Numbered from the stretch's first letter, positions 7,564-16,010 are shown. The stretch: 29,876 bases of DNA from Clostridium sp. CAG:413 (GCA_000431775.1 FR888206.1:1-29876); one strand, 5' to 3'. Numbers and translations: made by a program. Notes: generated from the letters alone by a model not told the origin.

Positions 7564-7620
7564 TATGTGTTTCGGCGGTGGAGGCCACGTCGGGCGAAAC
7601 ACATATAAATATTTTTATTT
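7564..7620 (+). terminator. Long hairpin between yigZ and rplS
   Basis: A perfect 11-bp stem TATGTGTTTCG/CGAAACACATA (7564-7574 with 7595-7605) carries a 20-base apical segment that can itself fold (GTGG/CCAC). It is followed by an A/T-rich TAAATATTTTTATTT run. It fits an intrinsic terminator for yigZ, although it stands about 80 bases past the stop. A small RNA end is an alternative. The 7487-7563 stretch before it shows nothing recognisable. Confidence 0.5.
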
Positions 7621-7636
7621 AAATACGAAAAAAGGC

Positions 7637-7665
7637 TTGCATTATTTGCGAGCTTGTGGTATTAT
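7637..7665 (+). promoter_or_regulatory. rplS promoter
   Basis: TTGCAT (7637-7642), a 17-base spacer and TATTAT (7660-7665). The predicted start near 7672 gives a leader of about 120 bases before rplS. Confidence 0.75.
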
Positions 7666-7671
7666 ATTACT

Positions 7672-7790
7672 CGCATTTGTGCCGTCTTGATTCTCAAAGA
7701 CGGGGTTTAATGCCGAAAACATTAAAGCGGGTGTTCCTCTTTCCGCCGAAGTCGGTTACGAACATCTGAAAAAATCGGAGGAAATTAATC
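7672..7790 (+). ncRNA. Structured rplS leader, candidate L19 autoregulatory RNA
   Basis: The untranslated leader can form three successive hairpins: CCGTCTT/AAGACGG (7682-7688 with 7697-7703), TTTAATG/CATTAAA (7706-7712 with 7720-7726) and GCGG/CCGC (7727-7730 with 7743-7746). The ribosome binding site GGAGG lies at 7776-7781. Firmicutes rplS genes often carry an L19 leader that represses its own translation. Position and structure fit, but I could not check it against the Rfam model. Confidence 0.5.
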
Positions 7791-8135
7791 ATGGACGCAC
7801 TCAAACTTATCGCACAGGATTCACTCAAAGCTGAAGTCCCCGCTGTCGAAGTCGGTGACACCGTTAGGGTTCACGTTAAGATCCGCGAGGGTGACAAGGA
7901 AAGAATTCAGGTCTTTGAAGGCACCGTTATCGCTCGCAAGGGCTCAGGCGTTTCCGAGACTTTCACCGTTCGCCGCGTTTCTTACGGCGTTGGCGTTGAA
8001 AGGGTATTCCCCATTCATTCCCCCAACGTTGCCAAGGTTGAGACGGTCAGACACGGCCGTGTTCGCAGAAGCAAGCTTTATTACCTCAGAGACAGAGTCG
8101 GTAAGGCTGCAAAGGTCAAGGAACAGATCAGATAA
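7791..8135 (+). CDS. rplS: 50S ribosomal protein L19
   Basis: This 114-residue large-subunit protein lies at the 30S-50S interface. The sequence shows the family landmarks [32 protein letters not shown] (positions about 22-55), the [15 protein letters not shown] segment, and the basic end [21 protein letters not shown]. Length is standard. The start follows CGGAGG closely. It has its own promoter, a folded leader and a strong terminator, so it can be controlled apart from the lepB-rbgA genes that follow, an order common in Firmicutes. Confidence 0.98.
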   Translation: MDALKLIAQDSLKAEVPAVEVGDTVRVHVKIREGDKERIQVFEGTVIARKGSGVSETFTVRRVSYGVGVERVFPIHSPNVAKVETVRHGRVRRSKLYYLRDRVGKAAKVKEQIR

Positions 8136-8145
8136 ACAGAGTGAG

Positions 8146-8180
8146 GGGTGTAACAGCTTTGCGGTTGTTACACCTTTTTT
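8146..8180 (+). terminator. rplS terminator
   Basis: A 9-bp perfect stem GGTGTAACA/TGTTACACC (8147-8155 with 8166-8174) followed by six Ts (8175-8180), ten bases after the rplS stop. This is a classic intrinsic terminator. Confidence 0.9.
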
Positions 8181-8208
8181 GCATTTTTTAGCAAAGGGGG
8201 CGAGATGA

Positions 8209-8802
8209 ATGCGACGGATAGAGGAATACTGGGTCATTTTTGACGACGATGCGCAGGAGGAGCCTAAAGGCTTTGTTTCGGCGCTGTTTGACGGCGTCGA
8301 CTCGGTCAGGAACGCCATACTCGCCGTATTCGTTATCTTCACCTTTGTTTTCAGGGCGGTCGGAGTTGACGGCAGCTCCATGGTGCCTACCCTGCACGAC
8401 GGCGACTGGATGGCGGTGCGCAGCATTGTGACCGAGGTAAAGCGCGGCGATATTGTCATCATCACCCAGCCGTGGGACAGAAACGTGCCGATAGTCAAGC
8501 GAGTGATAGCCGTGAGCGGCGACGTGGTCAATATCGACTTCAACCTCCACGAGGTATATGTCAACGGCGAGAAGCTCAATGAGCCGTATATTAACGAGCC
8601 CACCGCTCTCTCATATGACATGCAGTTCCCGCTGACGGTCGAGGAGGGCAAGGTGTTCGTCATGGGCGATAACCGCAACGATTCGCTCGACAGCCGCTCG
8701 AGTCGTATAGGCCTTATCGACGAGCGATATATATTCGGCAAGGCGGAGGTTAGGCTTCACCCGATAAAGGATTGGAATATTTACAAGGTGACCGCCGATT
8801 AA
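8209..8802 (+). CDS. lepB: Type I signal peptidase, first of two
   Basis: This 197-residue membrane protease removes signal peptides from exported proteins. It has one membrane segment (about 36-52). The catalytic serine is in GSSMVPTL (Ser57) and the general-base lysine in IVKRVIAVSGD (Lys97). Box E is VMGDNRNDSLDSR near 160. The N-terminal arm (MRRIEEYWVIFDDD) is acidic and cytosolic. The ATG at 8209 follows GGGGG by eight bases; an ATG four bases earlier is out of frame. It is paired with a second signal peptidase 46 bases downstream, as in other Firmicutes that carry several paralogues. Different substrate preferences are possible but not visible here. Confidence 0.96.
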   Translation: MRRIEEYWVIFDDDAQEEPKGFVSALFDGVDSVRNAILAVFVIFTFVFRAVGVDGSSMVPTLHDGDWMAVRSIVTEVKRGDIVIITQPWDRNVPIVKRVIAVSGDVVNIDFNLHEVYVNGEKLNEPYINEPTALSYDMQFPLTVEEGKVFVMGDNRNDSLDSRSSRIGLIDERYIFGKAEVRLHPIKDWNIYKVTAD

Positions 8803-8848
8803 GAAGAAGCGGCGATCGTCATTTACTGAGTATTAAGGGGCGCTTAAT

Positions 8849-9445
8849 ATGGAAGAAATCAGAATTGAAGAGCAGAGATCCGAGGAGAACACCGTGAACG
8901 AGCAGACTGAGAAAAAGGGCAGCGTCGGCTTCCTGTTTGACCTTGTTTCGATTATAGCTACGTCGGCGATCGCCGTTGCGGTCGTATTCCTGTTTGTGTT
9001 CAGGACTGTCGGCGTTGTCGGCAGGTCGATGAACCCGACCCTGCAGTGGGGCGACAGGATAGTGCTCTCCGCCTTTGACTTTGAGCCGAAGCAGGGTGAG
9101 ATAGTCGTCACCTGCCAGCCGGCAAAGAGCGAGATAATTGAGGATACCCTGGTCAAGCGCGTTATCGCTACCGAGGGTCAAACGGTGGATATTGATTTTG
9201 CCGAGGGCGTTGTCTATGTTGACGGCGTTGCGCTTGACGAGCCTTATACCAGCGAGCCGACCACCGACAGAGAGGATTTCGTCGGCCCCGTCACCGTGCC
9301 CGAGGGGTATATATTTGTGATGGGCGATAACAGGAACGCCTCGACCGACAGCCGCAGCAATCTGGTCGGCATGATCAGGAAGGAATACGTCATGGGCAAG
9401 GCTCTTTTCAGGATCGTGCCCTTCGGCAACTTTAAGATAGGTTAA
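8849..9445 (+). CDS. lepB: Type I signal peptidase, second of two
   Basis: This 198-residue paralogue of the preceding gene has the same layout: a charged N-terminal arm of about 23 residues, a membrane segment (about 30-52), GRSMNPTL with catalytic Ser60, LVKRVIATEGQ with Lys103, and box E VMGDNRNASTDSRSN. The two proteins share the motif framework but differ widely between motifs, so the duplication is old. AAGGGG lies at 8836-8840. The stop is three bases from the rbgA start, showing a tight operon. Processing of exported products such as the surface protein at 1-3743 is a natural role but is not specific to either copy. Confidence 0.96.
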   Translation: MEEIRIEEQRSEENTVNEQTEKKGSVGFLFDLVSIIATSAIAVAVVFLFVFRTVGVVGRSMNPTLQWGDRIVLSAFDFEPKQGEIVVTCQPAKSEIIEDTLVKRVIATEGQTVDIDFAEGVVYVDGVALDEPYTSEPTTDREDFVGPVTVPEGYIFVMGDNRNASTDSRSNLVGMIRKEYVMGKALFRIVPFGNFKIG

Positions 9446-9448
9446 TTT

Positions 9449-10300
9449 ATGAACGAAAAAGTTATACAGTGGTACCCGGGTCATATGGCAAAGACCAGGC
9501 GGCTGATGAAGGAGAGCCTGCCTCTCATTGACGCAGTCTGCGAGCTGGTGGACGCCAGAGTGCCCGAGAGCAGCAGGAACCCCGACCTTGACGGGATAAT
9601 CGGCTCAAAGCCGAGGATAGTCCTGCTCAACAAATGTGACCTCGCCGACGAGAGAGCGACCGCCCGCAAGATAAAAGAGCTTGCCGAGCGGGGAGTGACT
9701 GCCCTGCCCGTCGATTGCAGGAGCGGCAAGGGGCTTGAGAAATTTGAGCCTGCCGTGCGCGAGGTGCTGAAAGATAAGATAAAAGCGAACGCCGATAAAG
9801 GCATGGCGGGCAAGCCGCTCAGGGTGATGGTCGTCGGCATACCCAACACGGGCAAGTCGTCCTTCATCAACCGCATGGCGGGCAAATACAGAGCCAAGGT
9901 CGCGGACAAGCCCGGCGTGACTCGCGGCAATCAGTGGTTTGCGATAGGCTCTGGCATCGAGCTGCTTGACACCCCCGGAGTCCTCTGGCCGAAGTTTGAG
10001 GATCCGCAGGTCGGGCTGAAGCTCGCATTCATCGGCTCGATAAAAGAAACTACGCTCGATATCCAGGAGCTTGCGGTCAGCCTGCTCTCGGTCATGCAAA
10101 AGAATTACCCCGACAGGCTCGAGCAGCGCTATAAAGTGGCGGGTGTTCAGGATGTGCAGGAGCCTTATGAGCTGCTTGAGATGATATCCGCCAAGCGGGG
10201 TATGCTGCTGCGTAAGGGCGAATACGACACCGAAAGGGCGGCGGTCATGCTGCTCGATGAATACAGAAGCGGCAAGCTCGGCAAGATAACTCTTGACTGA
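9449..10300 (+). CDS. rbgA: Ribosome biogenesis GTPase RbgA (YlqF)
   Basis: This is a 283-residue, circularly permuted GTPase for late assembly of the 50S subunit. The motif order is permuted as expected: G4 NKCD (61-64) comes first, then G1 GIPNTGKSS (130-138), then G3 DTPG (174-177). The start (MNEKVIQWYPGHMAKTRR) is the family N-terminus. A C-terminal helical region (about 200-283) completes the usual length. It begins three bases after lepB and is followed 20 bases later by the broken CapA-type gene, then rnhB. The rplS/lepB/rbgA/rnhB order is widespread in Firmicutes and groups ribosome assembly with growth-linked functions. Confidence 0.97.
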   Translation: MNEKVIQWYPGHMAKTRRLMKESLPLIDAVCELVDARVPESSRNPDLDGIIGSKPRIVLLNKCDLADERATARKIKELAERGVTALPVDCRSGKGLEKFEPAVREVLKDKIKANADKGMAGKPLRVMVVGIPNTGKSSFINRMAGKYRAKVADKPGVTRGNQWFAIGSGIELLDTPGVLWPKFEDPQVGLKLAFIGSIKETTLDIQELAVSLLSVMQKNYPDRLEQRYKVAGVQDVQEPYELLEMISAKRGMLLRKGEYDTERAAVMLLDEYRSGKLGKITLD

Positions 10301-10320
10301 GCGCCGTCGGAGGGTAAGAT

Positions 10321-11505
10321 ATGAGAAAGAAGATGGCGATATTCCTCGCCGTGATAATTGCGCTTGACGTGATAGCGCTCGGGGTGATATTCTTCACCCG
10401 CAACAGCTCGCGCCCCGATATCAGCGCCGATGCTGCGCCGGGTGCGGATCCCACAGCCTGAACAACCCAGCAGGAGCTTCTTTCAAAAGTCAGCTTCGTT
10501 GCGGTGGGCGACAACCTGATCCACGATACTATCTATGAGCAGGCGGCTGCCCGCTCGAGCGGCGGCTATGACTTTTCATACGCCTATGAGAATGTCGCTC
10601 CGCTTATAAAAGCGCCCGATGTGGCTATCCTCAATCAGGAGACGATAATCTCCACCGATCACAATGTGTCGAGCTATCCAATGTTCAATTCTCCTGTCGA
10701 GGTCGGCGAGGAGATGCTGAAGATAGGCTTCGATGTCTTTAATATTGCCACGAATCATTCGCTCGACTGCGGCGAAAAGGGCCTCATCTCGGCGATAAAT
10801 TATTGGAAGAGCAAGAACGTCATTACCACCGGAGCTTATCTCAACAGCGAGGAGCAGCAGAAGGTGGCGGTCGGCGAGGTCAACGGCGTCAAGATCGCCT
10901 ATCTCGGCTTCACCGAGTCCACAAACGGCTTGAGTTTGCCGAAGGATTCCGAGGTGGTGCTCGTGCGCGCCTCCGACGAGACCTTGCTCCAGCAGAAGAT
11001 AATGAAAGCCCGTGAGGTGGCGGATTTCGTCATCGTCAACGCTCATTGGGGCAACGAATATACCCATGAGCCGACTACGGAGCAGAGGGAGCTTGCGAAG
11101 AAGCTCGCTTCATGGGGCGCGGACGTCATAATCGGCACACATCCCCATGTTATCCAGCCCGTTGAGTACATAGAGAATTCCGACGGCAGGCGTACCCTTG
11201 TCGCCTATTCGCTCGGCAACTTCATCTCCGCCCAAAACAGAGGGCCGAGAATGCTCGGCGGCATGATAAACTTTGACATTGTCAAGAATAACAACACCGG
11301 CAAGGTGGCTATCGAGAATGTAGTATTCTCGGGCGTTGTCACGCACTACGGCTATAACGCCTCCAACGTCAGGATATATCCGCTCGCCGATTATACCGAG
11401 GAGCTGGCGTCGAAGCACGGCGTTAAGTCCAAGACTCCCGACTTCAGCCTGCAATACCTCAACAATATTATGAACGAAGTCATTGACAAGCAATTTTTGA
11501 AATAA
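10321..11505 (+). pseudogene. CapA/PgsA-family metallophosphatase-like protein interrupted by an in-frame TGA
   Basis: An ATG at 10321 with CGGAGGG upstream opens a membrane-anchored protein: MRKKMAIFLAVIIALDVIALG, then a linker ending GADPTA. A TGA at 10459-10461 stops it. The same frame then continues without another stop to 11505 and encodes a full CapA domain: FVAVGDNLIHD, LNQETIIST, NIATNHSLDCGEKG, VNAHWGNEY, GTHPHVIQPVEY and YSLGNFIS. The family is linked to capsule and poly-gamma-glutamate export and metabolism. The only candidate restart is a GTG at 10504 without a binding site, which would cut the first strand of the domain. So the gene is either a very recent pseudogene, since the rest is intact, or carries a single-base sequencing error. 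Stop-codon read-through is unlikely. It sits between rbgA and rnhB. Confidence 0.8.
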
Positions 11506-11511
11506 ATAAAA

Positions 11512-11569
11512 GTAACCGCTGCTCGATCGGCGGTTACCGAAAGGCTGTGCGAATAACACAGCCTTTTTT
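11512..11569 (+). terminator. Double hairpin terminator before rnhB
   Basis: The first stem is GTAACCGC/GCGGTTAC (11512-11519 with 11530-11537). The second is AGGCTGTG/CACAGCCT (11542-11549 with 11557-11564) and runs into six Ts (11564-11569). It follows the CapA-like gene by six bases and precedes the rnhB binding site by about 10, so rnhB relies on read-through or an unseen promoter. Confidence 0.8.
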
Positions 11570-11587
11570 GGAATTCGGAGGTAAATT

Positions 11588-12193
11588 ATGGATTTTGAGT
11601 ATGAAAGAGCCGCCGCGGCAAAGGGTTGGCGGCATATCTGCGGGGTCGATGAAGCGGGCAGAGGGCCGCTCGCGGGCCCGGTCTACGCCGCCGCCGTTAT
11701 CCTGCCCGACGGTATGGTCATTGAGGGGCTGAATGACTCCAAAAAGCTCACCGAGAAAAAGAGAGAGGCGCTTTTTGACGTTATTTGCGAGCAGGCGGTC
11801 GCCTACAGCATCGCAAGCGCAAGCGCCAAGGAGATCGACGAGATAAATATACTGCAAGCCACCTATCTTGCCATGCGCCGCGCCGTGGAGGGGCTGCCCG
11901 TCAAGGCGGATTACGCCATAATCGACGGCAACCGTATGCCACCGCTCGATATCGAGGGCGAAACGCTCATCAAGGGCGACGCTCTCAGCCCGTCGGTAGC
12001 CGCGGCGTCCATACTTGCCAAGGTCAGCAGGGACAGATATATGTATGAGCTTGACCGTGAGCTGCCGCAGTATCAATTTGCAAAGCATAAGGGCTACGGC
12101 ACCAAGCTGCACTATGAGATGCTCACCGAATTCGGCGCTTCGGAGCATCATAGGGTCACTTTTCTCAGGAGTTTTTATAATGGTAAAAAATAA
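11588..12193 (+). CDS. rnhB: Ribonuclease HII
   Basis: This 201-residue endonuclease cuts the RNA strand of RNA-DNA hybrids and removes single ribonucleotides from DNA. The signature [15 protein letters not shown] gives Asp21 and Glu22. Further acidic ligands are Asp113 in AIIDGNR and Asp131 in [35 protein letters not shown] is the conserved C-terminal block. The start follows TCGGAGG by eight bases. The 3' end overlaps yraN by 14 bases, indicating translational coupling, as is usual for this pair. Confidence 0.97.
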   Translation: MDFEYERAAAAKGWRHICGVDEAGRGPLAGPVYAAAVILPDGMVIEGLNDSKKLTEKKREALFDVICEQAVAYSIASASAKEIDEINILQATYLAMRRAVEGLPVKADYAIIDGNRMPPLDIEGETLIKGDALSPSVAAASILAKVSRDRYMYELDRELPQYQFAKHKGYGTKLHYEMLTEFGASEHHRVTFLRSFYNGKK

Positions 12194-12533
12194 AGCGGGT
12201 GTGTGGGGCGAGGTTTTTGCCGCAAGGTATCTGCGCGATAACGGCTGCCGCATACTGACTTCAAACTATGTTTGCCGCCTCGGCGAGCTGGATATAGTCG
12301 CGTCAAAGGGCGGCAAGATATTCTTTGTCGAGGTGAAAACAAGAAATGTTTCGACCGATATCCGTCCGATGGAGGCGGTCGACGCGGGCAAGCAGAGCAG
12401 GCTTCAAGCCGCCGCAAAGAGCTATATGAAGAGCCTCGGCGTTGATGCTGTGACCCGGTTCGACGTCTGCGAGGTCTACCTCGAGGACGATATGTCGCTT
12501 AGCCGCATAAACTATATCGAAAACGCTTTTTAG
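12180..12533 (+). CDS. yraN: YraN family endonuclease-like protein (UPF0102)
   Basis: This 117-residue protein of the UPF0102 family has a restriction-endonuclease-like fold. The active-site-like motif is visible: GELDIV (35-40), then FVEVKTR (49-55), the D...ExK pattern. The N-terminus is [23 protein letters not shown]. The physiological role is uncertain, but its constant place next to rnhB suggests nucleic acid processing. Its ATG (12180) lies inside the rnhB end, with TCAGGAG upstream in rnhB. A longer in-frame extension to 12015 is possible but unsupported, since it would overlap rnhB widely. The dipeptidase follows nine bases on. Confidence 0.93.
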   Translation: MVKNKAGVWGEVFAARYLRDNGCRILTSNYVCRLGELDIVASKGGKIFFVEVKTRNVSTDIRPMEAVDAGKQSRLQAAAKSYMKSLGVDAVTRFDVCEVYLEDDMSLSRINYIENAF

Positions 12534-12541
12534 GAGGATAT

Positions 12542-13489
12542 ATGAGACTTTTTGACCTGCATTGCGACACCATAGGGGAGTGCTATAAACAGAAAAAGCC
12601 GCTGCTTGACAGCGACCTGCACATAAGCCTGTGTAAAGGCAAATACCTTGACAATTGGGCGCAGGCTTTTGCAATTTGGATACCCGACGAGCTGAGGGGC
12701 GCCAAGGCGGAGGAATACTTCAAAAATGTCTTTTTGAATTTCAAAAACGAGCTTTCGCTGAATTCCGATAAAATCGAACTGTGTCAACGGAATTCGGACA
12801 TAAAGCGTATTAATTCCGAGGGCAAATGCGCAGCTCTGCTCGCCTGTGAGGGCGCGTCTCCGTTTGCGTTTGACGGGGGAGCACAGGCCGCTTTTGAATA
12901 CGACGTAAAGCTGATAACCTTGACATGGAACGACGAAAACGAGATAGCCTTCGGGTGCCAGGACGACATCAAAAAAGGGCTTAAACCGCTCGGCAAAAGG
13001 CTAATTTCCGATATGGCTCGGCTCGGCATCGCCGCCGACGTCTCCCACCTCAACCGTCCCGGCTTTTTTGACGTGATAGAGAGCGGCGTGCCCGTGCTTG
13101 CCTCCCATTCAAACAGCTTGGAGGTGCTGCGTGAAACGAGCGACGACGAGGTCGCTTTCAACCGCAGCCTTACCGACGAGCAGATACGCCTGCTCATACA
13201 GGCGGGCGGGCTGATAGGGCTGAATTTCTGCTGCCGTTTCCTCGGCGGCAACGGCTTCAACGGCATAGAGGCTATCTGCCGCCATGCGGAGCATATGCTT
13301 GAGCTGGGCGCTGAGGACTGCCTTGCGATAGGCTCGGACTATGACGGCTGCGGCATCGCCGACGAGATCTGCGGTATTGACAAAATGCCCGCTCTGTATG
13401 ATTATTTTGCAGGCAGGGGCTTCGGCACGGAGCTGCTCGACAAAATTTTTTACACCAACGCCCTTAATTTCTTTGAAAATCTTGCATAA
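12542..13489 (+). CDS. Membrane-dipeptidase family (M19) peptidase
   Basis: This 315-residue zinc dipeptidase is related to renal dipeptidase and cleaves dipeptides, including some with a D-residue. Metal-site features are DLHCDT (H7, D9), LLACEGA near 100, DVSHL, the SHSN block and GSDYDG. FFENLA at the end is typical of the family (NALNFFE). There is no signal peptide, so it acts in the cytosol. TTTTAGGAGG ends just before the start. It follows yraN closely and likely ends the operon; the thrC promoter overlaps its stop codon. Confidence 0.93.
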   Translation: MRLFDLHCDTIGECYKQKKPLLDSDLHISLCKGKYLDNWAQAFAIWIPDELRGAKAEEYFKNVFLNFKNELSLNSDKIELCQRNSDIKRINSEGKCAALLACEGASPFAFDGGAQAAFEYDVKLITLTWNDENEIAFGCQDDIKKGLKPLGKRLISDMARLGIAADVSHLNRPGFFDVIESGVPVLASHSNSLEVLRETSDDEVAFNRSLTDEQIRLLIQAGGLIGLNFCCRFLGGNGFNGIEAICRHAEHMLELGAEDCLAIGSDYDGCGIADEICGIDKMPALYDYFAGRGFGTELLDKIFYTNALNFFENLA

Positions 13490-13511
13490 CCGCTTTTTGT
13501 TATGTTATAAT
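13482..13511 (+). promoter_or_regulatory. thrC promoter
   Basis: TTGCAT (13482-13487), an 18-base spacer and a perfect TATAAT (13506-13511). The -35 box overlaps the last codons of the dipeptidase gene. Predicted start near 13518. Confidence 0.7.
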
Positions 13512-13543
13512 TAATAAATCTTCTTATCGGAAGGATGATGAAA

Positions 13544-15028
13544 ATGAATTATGTCAGCACGAGAGATACTTCGGTCAAGGTCAGCTCTGCTCAGGCGATA
13601 ACCAGAGGAATATCTGCGGACGGCGGACTTTTTGTCCCCGAGAGCTTCCCGTCGGTCAGCCTTGAGCGCATTGAGCAGCTCTCGAAGCTCGATTATATCG
13701 GCAGGGCGAAGGCTATCCTCTCCCTCTACCTCACCGATTTCACCGAGGAGGAGCTGGATTCCTGCGTCAGAGGCGCTTATGAGAGCGGATTTTCAAGTGA
13801 AAAGGTCGCCCCGCTCGCAAGGCTCGAGGACGGCGTTTATATCCTTGAGCTTTTCAGAGGTCCGACGTGCGCTTTTAAGGACATGGCGCTTCAGATGCTC
13901 CCCCACCTGCTCACCGTGGCGGGCAAAAAGGCGGCCGACGGCACCGAGATAGTCATCCTCGTCGCCACCTCGGGCGACACGGGCAAAGCGGCTCTCGAGG
14001 GCTTCAAGGATGTCAAAAATACCCGCATCCTTGTTTTTTACCCCGAGGACGGCGTCAGCCCGATGCAGAAGCTTCAGATGTGCACTCAGGAGGGCGGCAA
14101 CGTCGCCGTCTGCGCCATTGAGGGCAATTTTGACGACGCTCAGAGCGGTGTAAAAAAGATATTCACGGATAAGGCCATTGCCGAGAGGCTCGCAGCCGAG
14201 GGCATGGCGTTCTCCTCCGCAAATTCGATAAACTGGGGCAGGCTCGCCCCGCAGATAGTCTATTATTTCTCCGCCTATTGCGACCTTGTCGCCGACGGAG
14301 CGATAAAGAACGGCGATAAGATCAATGTAGTAGTGCCCACGGGCAATTTCGGCAATATCCTTGCCGCCTATTACGCCCGCGAGATGGGTCTGCCTATCGC
14401 AAAGCTCATCTGCGCCTCAAACAGCAACTCCGTGCTCACGGATTTCCTCACAACAGGCGTTTATGACCGCAACCGCGAATTTTTCACCACCGTTTCGCCC
14501 TCTATGGATATACTCATTTCGAGCAACCTTGAGAGGCTTCTCTACTCCCTTGCGGGCAGCGAGAAGGTAAAGGTCTGGATGAAACAGCTTGCCGAATGCG
14601 GCAGGTATGAGGTTGATGCTGATACCCTTGCGAAGCTGCGCTCGCTCTTTGCGGCGGGATGCTGCAACGACGATGAGACCAAGGCGACGATAGCCGCCGC
14701 TTATAAAGAGAAGGGCTACCTGTGCGATACTCACACCGCCGTTGCCGTCAAGGTTTATTACGATTATAAAGCCCGCACCGGCGACTGCGCCCCCGCGGTC
14801 ATTGCCTCCACGGCAAGCCCGTTCAAGTTTAGCGCCGCGGTGCTTGAAGCCGTTGAGGGCGGCGCCGAGGATCTTGACGAATTCGCCATGGTCGCAAGGC
14901 TCGCCGAGGTCACGGGTCTCGAATGCCCCGAGCAGCTCGCGGGTCTGCGTGACAAGCCTGTCAGGTTCACCGGCTGCTGCTCAAAGGATAAAATGGAGCA
15001 GACCGTGTTCGATATGCTCGGCGTCTGA
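13544..15028 (+). CDS. thrC: Threonine synthase
   Basis: This 494-residue PLP enzyme converts O-phospho-L-homoserine to threonine, the last step of threonine synthesis. The N-terminus MNYVSTRD and the RGISADGGLFVPE segment are typical of the long thrC class. The PLP lysine is Lys112 in FRGPTCAFKDMALQ. The cofactor phosphate loop region is VATSGDTGKAA, and VPTGNFGNILAAYYA is the second conserved loop. Of three nearby ATGs (13535, 13538, 13544) the last is chosen because GGAAGG (13529-13534) is nine bases away. No other threonine pathway gene is adjacent. The end faces the DUF1540 gene two bases away, with no room for a normal terminator between them. Confidence 0.96.
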   Translation: MNYVSTRDTSVKVSSAQAITRGISADGGLFVPESFPSVSLERIEQLSKLDYIGRAKAILSLYLTDFTEEELDSCVRGAYESGFSSEKVAPLARLEDGVYILELFRGPTCAFKDMALQMLPHLLTVAGKKAADGTEIVILVATSGDTGKAALEGFKDVKNTRILVFYPEDGVSPMQKLQMCTQEGGNVAVCAIEGNFDDAQSGVKKIFTDKAIAERLAAEGMAFSSANSINWGRLAPQIVYYFSAYCDLVADGAIKNGDKINVVVPTGNFGNILAAYYAREMGLPIAKLICASNSNSVLTDFLTTGVYDRNREFFTTVSPSMDILISSNLERLLYSLAGSEKVKVWMKQLAECGRYEVDADTLAKLRSLFAAGCCNDDETKATIAAAYKEKGYLCDTHTAVAVKVYYDYKARTGDCAPAVIASTASPFKFSAAVLEAVEGGAEDLDEFAMVARLAEVTGLECPEQLAGLRDKPVRFTGCCSKDKMEQTVFDMLGV

Positions 15029-15030
15029 CT

Positions 15031-15219
15031 TTAGTCGGCGCAGCCGCAGCTTTTGCCGATGGCATTGTCGTTGAGCTTAAAGGTGGAGCACTGAGTTTCG
15101 CCGCAGCGGCAGGCTGAGGAATTACCGACCTCGATGCCGGCGGCGGAGCAGGTGGTCTCGCCCTTGTGATAGACGCAGTTCTTTGCGAAGCAGGTTATCT
15201 CGTCATGCTTGTTGTTCAT
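15031..15219 (-). CDS. DUF1540 small cysteine-rich protein
   Basis: This 62-residue protein has DUF1540 spacing: ITCFAKNCVYHKGETTCSAAGIEVG, then C-R-C-GETQCSTF and a C-terminal CGC. The cysteines could bind zinc or another metal; the family has no firm function and is common in Clostridia. The ATG at 15219 has AGGGAG upstream. It is convergent with thrC, and the two stop codons are only two bases apart, so transcription of the two genes may interfere. Confidence 0.88.
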   Translation of the reverse strand: MNNKHDEITCFAKNCVYHKGETTCSAAGIEVGNSSACRCGETQCSTFKLNDNAIGKSCGCAD

Positions 15220-15308
15220 TTTGATTTCTCCCTTTCAAATTAATCGGATCACTCCGTGGTATTATTATTTACTGTGCCCCCGCAAATATTTCAGGGAAGG
15301 ATATGTCT

Positions 15309-16010
15309 ATGGCTCTTTTCGCTATCGGTGATACTCATCTGTCGCTCTCGACAGGCAAGACGATGAATGTTTTCAGCGGCTGGACCGATTATGAGAAGCG
15401 GCTCGAGAGCAATTGGCGGCGGCTCATCCGCGAGGACGACACCGTCGTTATCGCCGGCGATATATCCTGGTGCATGGATCTTGAGCAGGGCGTTGCGGAT
15501 TTTGCGTTTCTCGATTCGCTCCCCGGTAAAAAGCTGCTGATGAAGGGCAATCACGATTATTGGTGGTCGACCAAAAAGAAAGCGGACGAATTTTTTGCAA
15601 AGCACGAATTCACCTCGCTGAATATCCTCTTTAACAACGCATACGCCGTCGGAAATATCGCCGTTTGCGGCACGAGAGGCTGGTTCTTTGACGCCGAGAA
15701 GGACGCCGATAAAAAGATAGTCCTGCGCGAGGCGGGCAGGCTCCGCCGCTCGATAGAGGAGGCCAAAAAGACCGGGCTTGAGCCTGTCGTGTTTCTCCAT
15801 TACCCGCCGCTGAGCCAAACTCAGAAGTGCGGCGAGATATACGATGTGCTGCTCGAGGAGGGTATAAAGCGCTGCTATTACGCCCATCTCCACTCCTATT
15901 CGCACGCCACGGCTTTCACGGGCGTGAGCGACGGGATAAGATTTTCGCTTATTTCAAGCGATTTTTTGGGCTTTTGCCCCGAATTGGTATATGAAAATAT
16001 GTCATTTTGA
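15309..16010 (+). CDS. Calcineurin-like metallophosphoesterase
   Basis: This 233-residue cytosolic phosphoesterase of the calcineurin-like superfamily has an unknown substrate. All metal motifs are visible: AIGDTHLSL (D8, H10), VVIAGDISW, LMKGNHDYWW, FLHYPP and YYAHLHSYSH. This YmdB-unlike, short bacterial form matches predicted phosphohydrolases found in Clostridia. The ATG at 15309 is preferred over 15303 because GGGAAGG (15294-15300) is then eight bases away rather than two. It is divergent from the DUF1540 gene and single; tig follows after 144 bases with its own promoter. Confidence 0.9.
   Translation: MALFAIGDTHLSLSTGKTMNVFSGWTDYEKRLESNWRRLIREDDTVVIAGDISWCMDLEQGVADFAFLDSLPGKKLLMKGNHDYWWSTKKKADEFFAKHEFTSLNILFNNAYAVGNIAVCGTRGWFFDAEKDADKKIVLREAGRLRRSIEEAKKTGLEPVVFLHYPPLSQTQKCGEIYDVLLEEGIKRCYYAHLHSYSHATAFTGVSDGIRFSLISSDFLGFCPELVYENMSF

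Noticed and set aside
7944..8741. 265-codon minus-strand frame across rplS and lepB
   Set aside because: It runs antisense through two firmly identified genes and a terminator.
10459..10461. TGA as selenocysteine or as a recoded sense codon
   Set aside because: The stop is in a low-complexity linker rather than an active site, no SECIS-like stem follows directly, and other genes in the window end normally with TGA.
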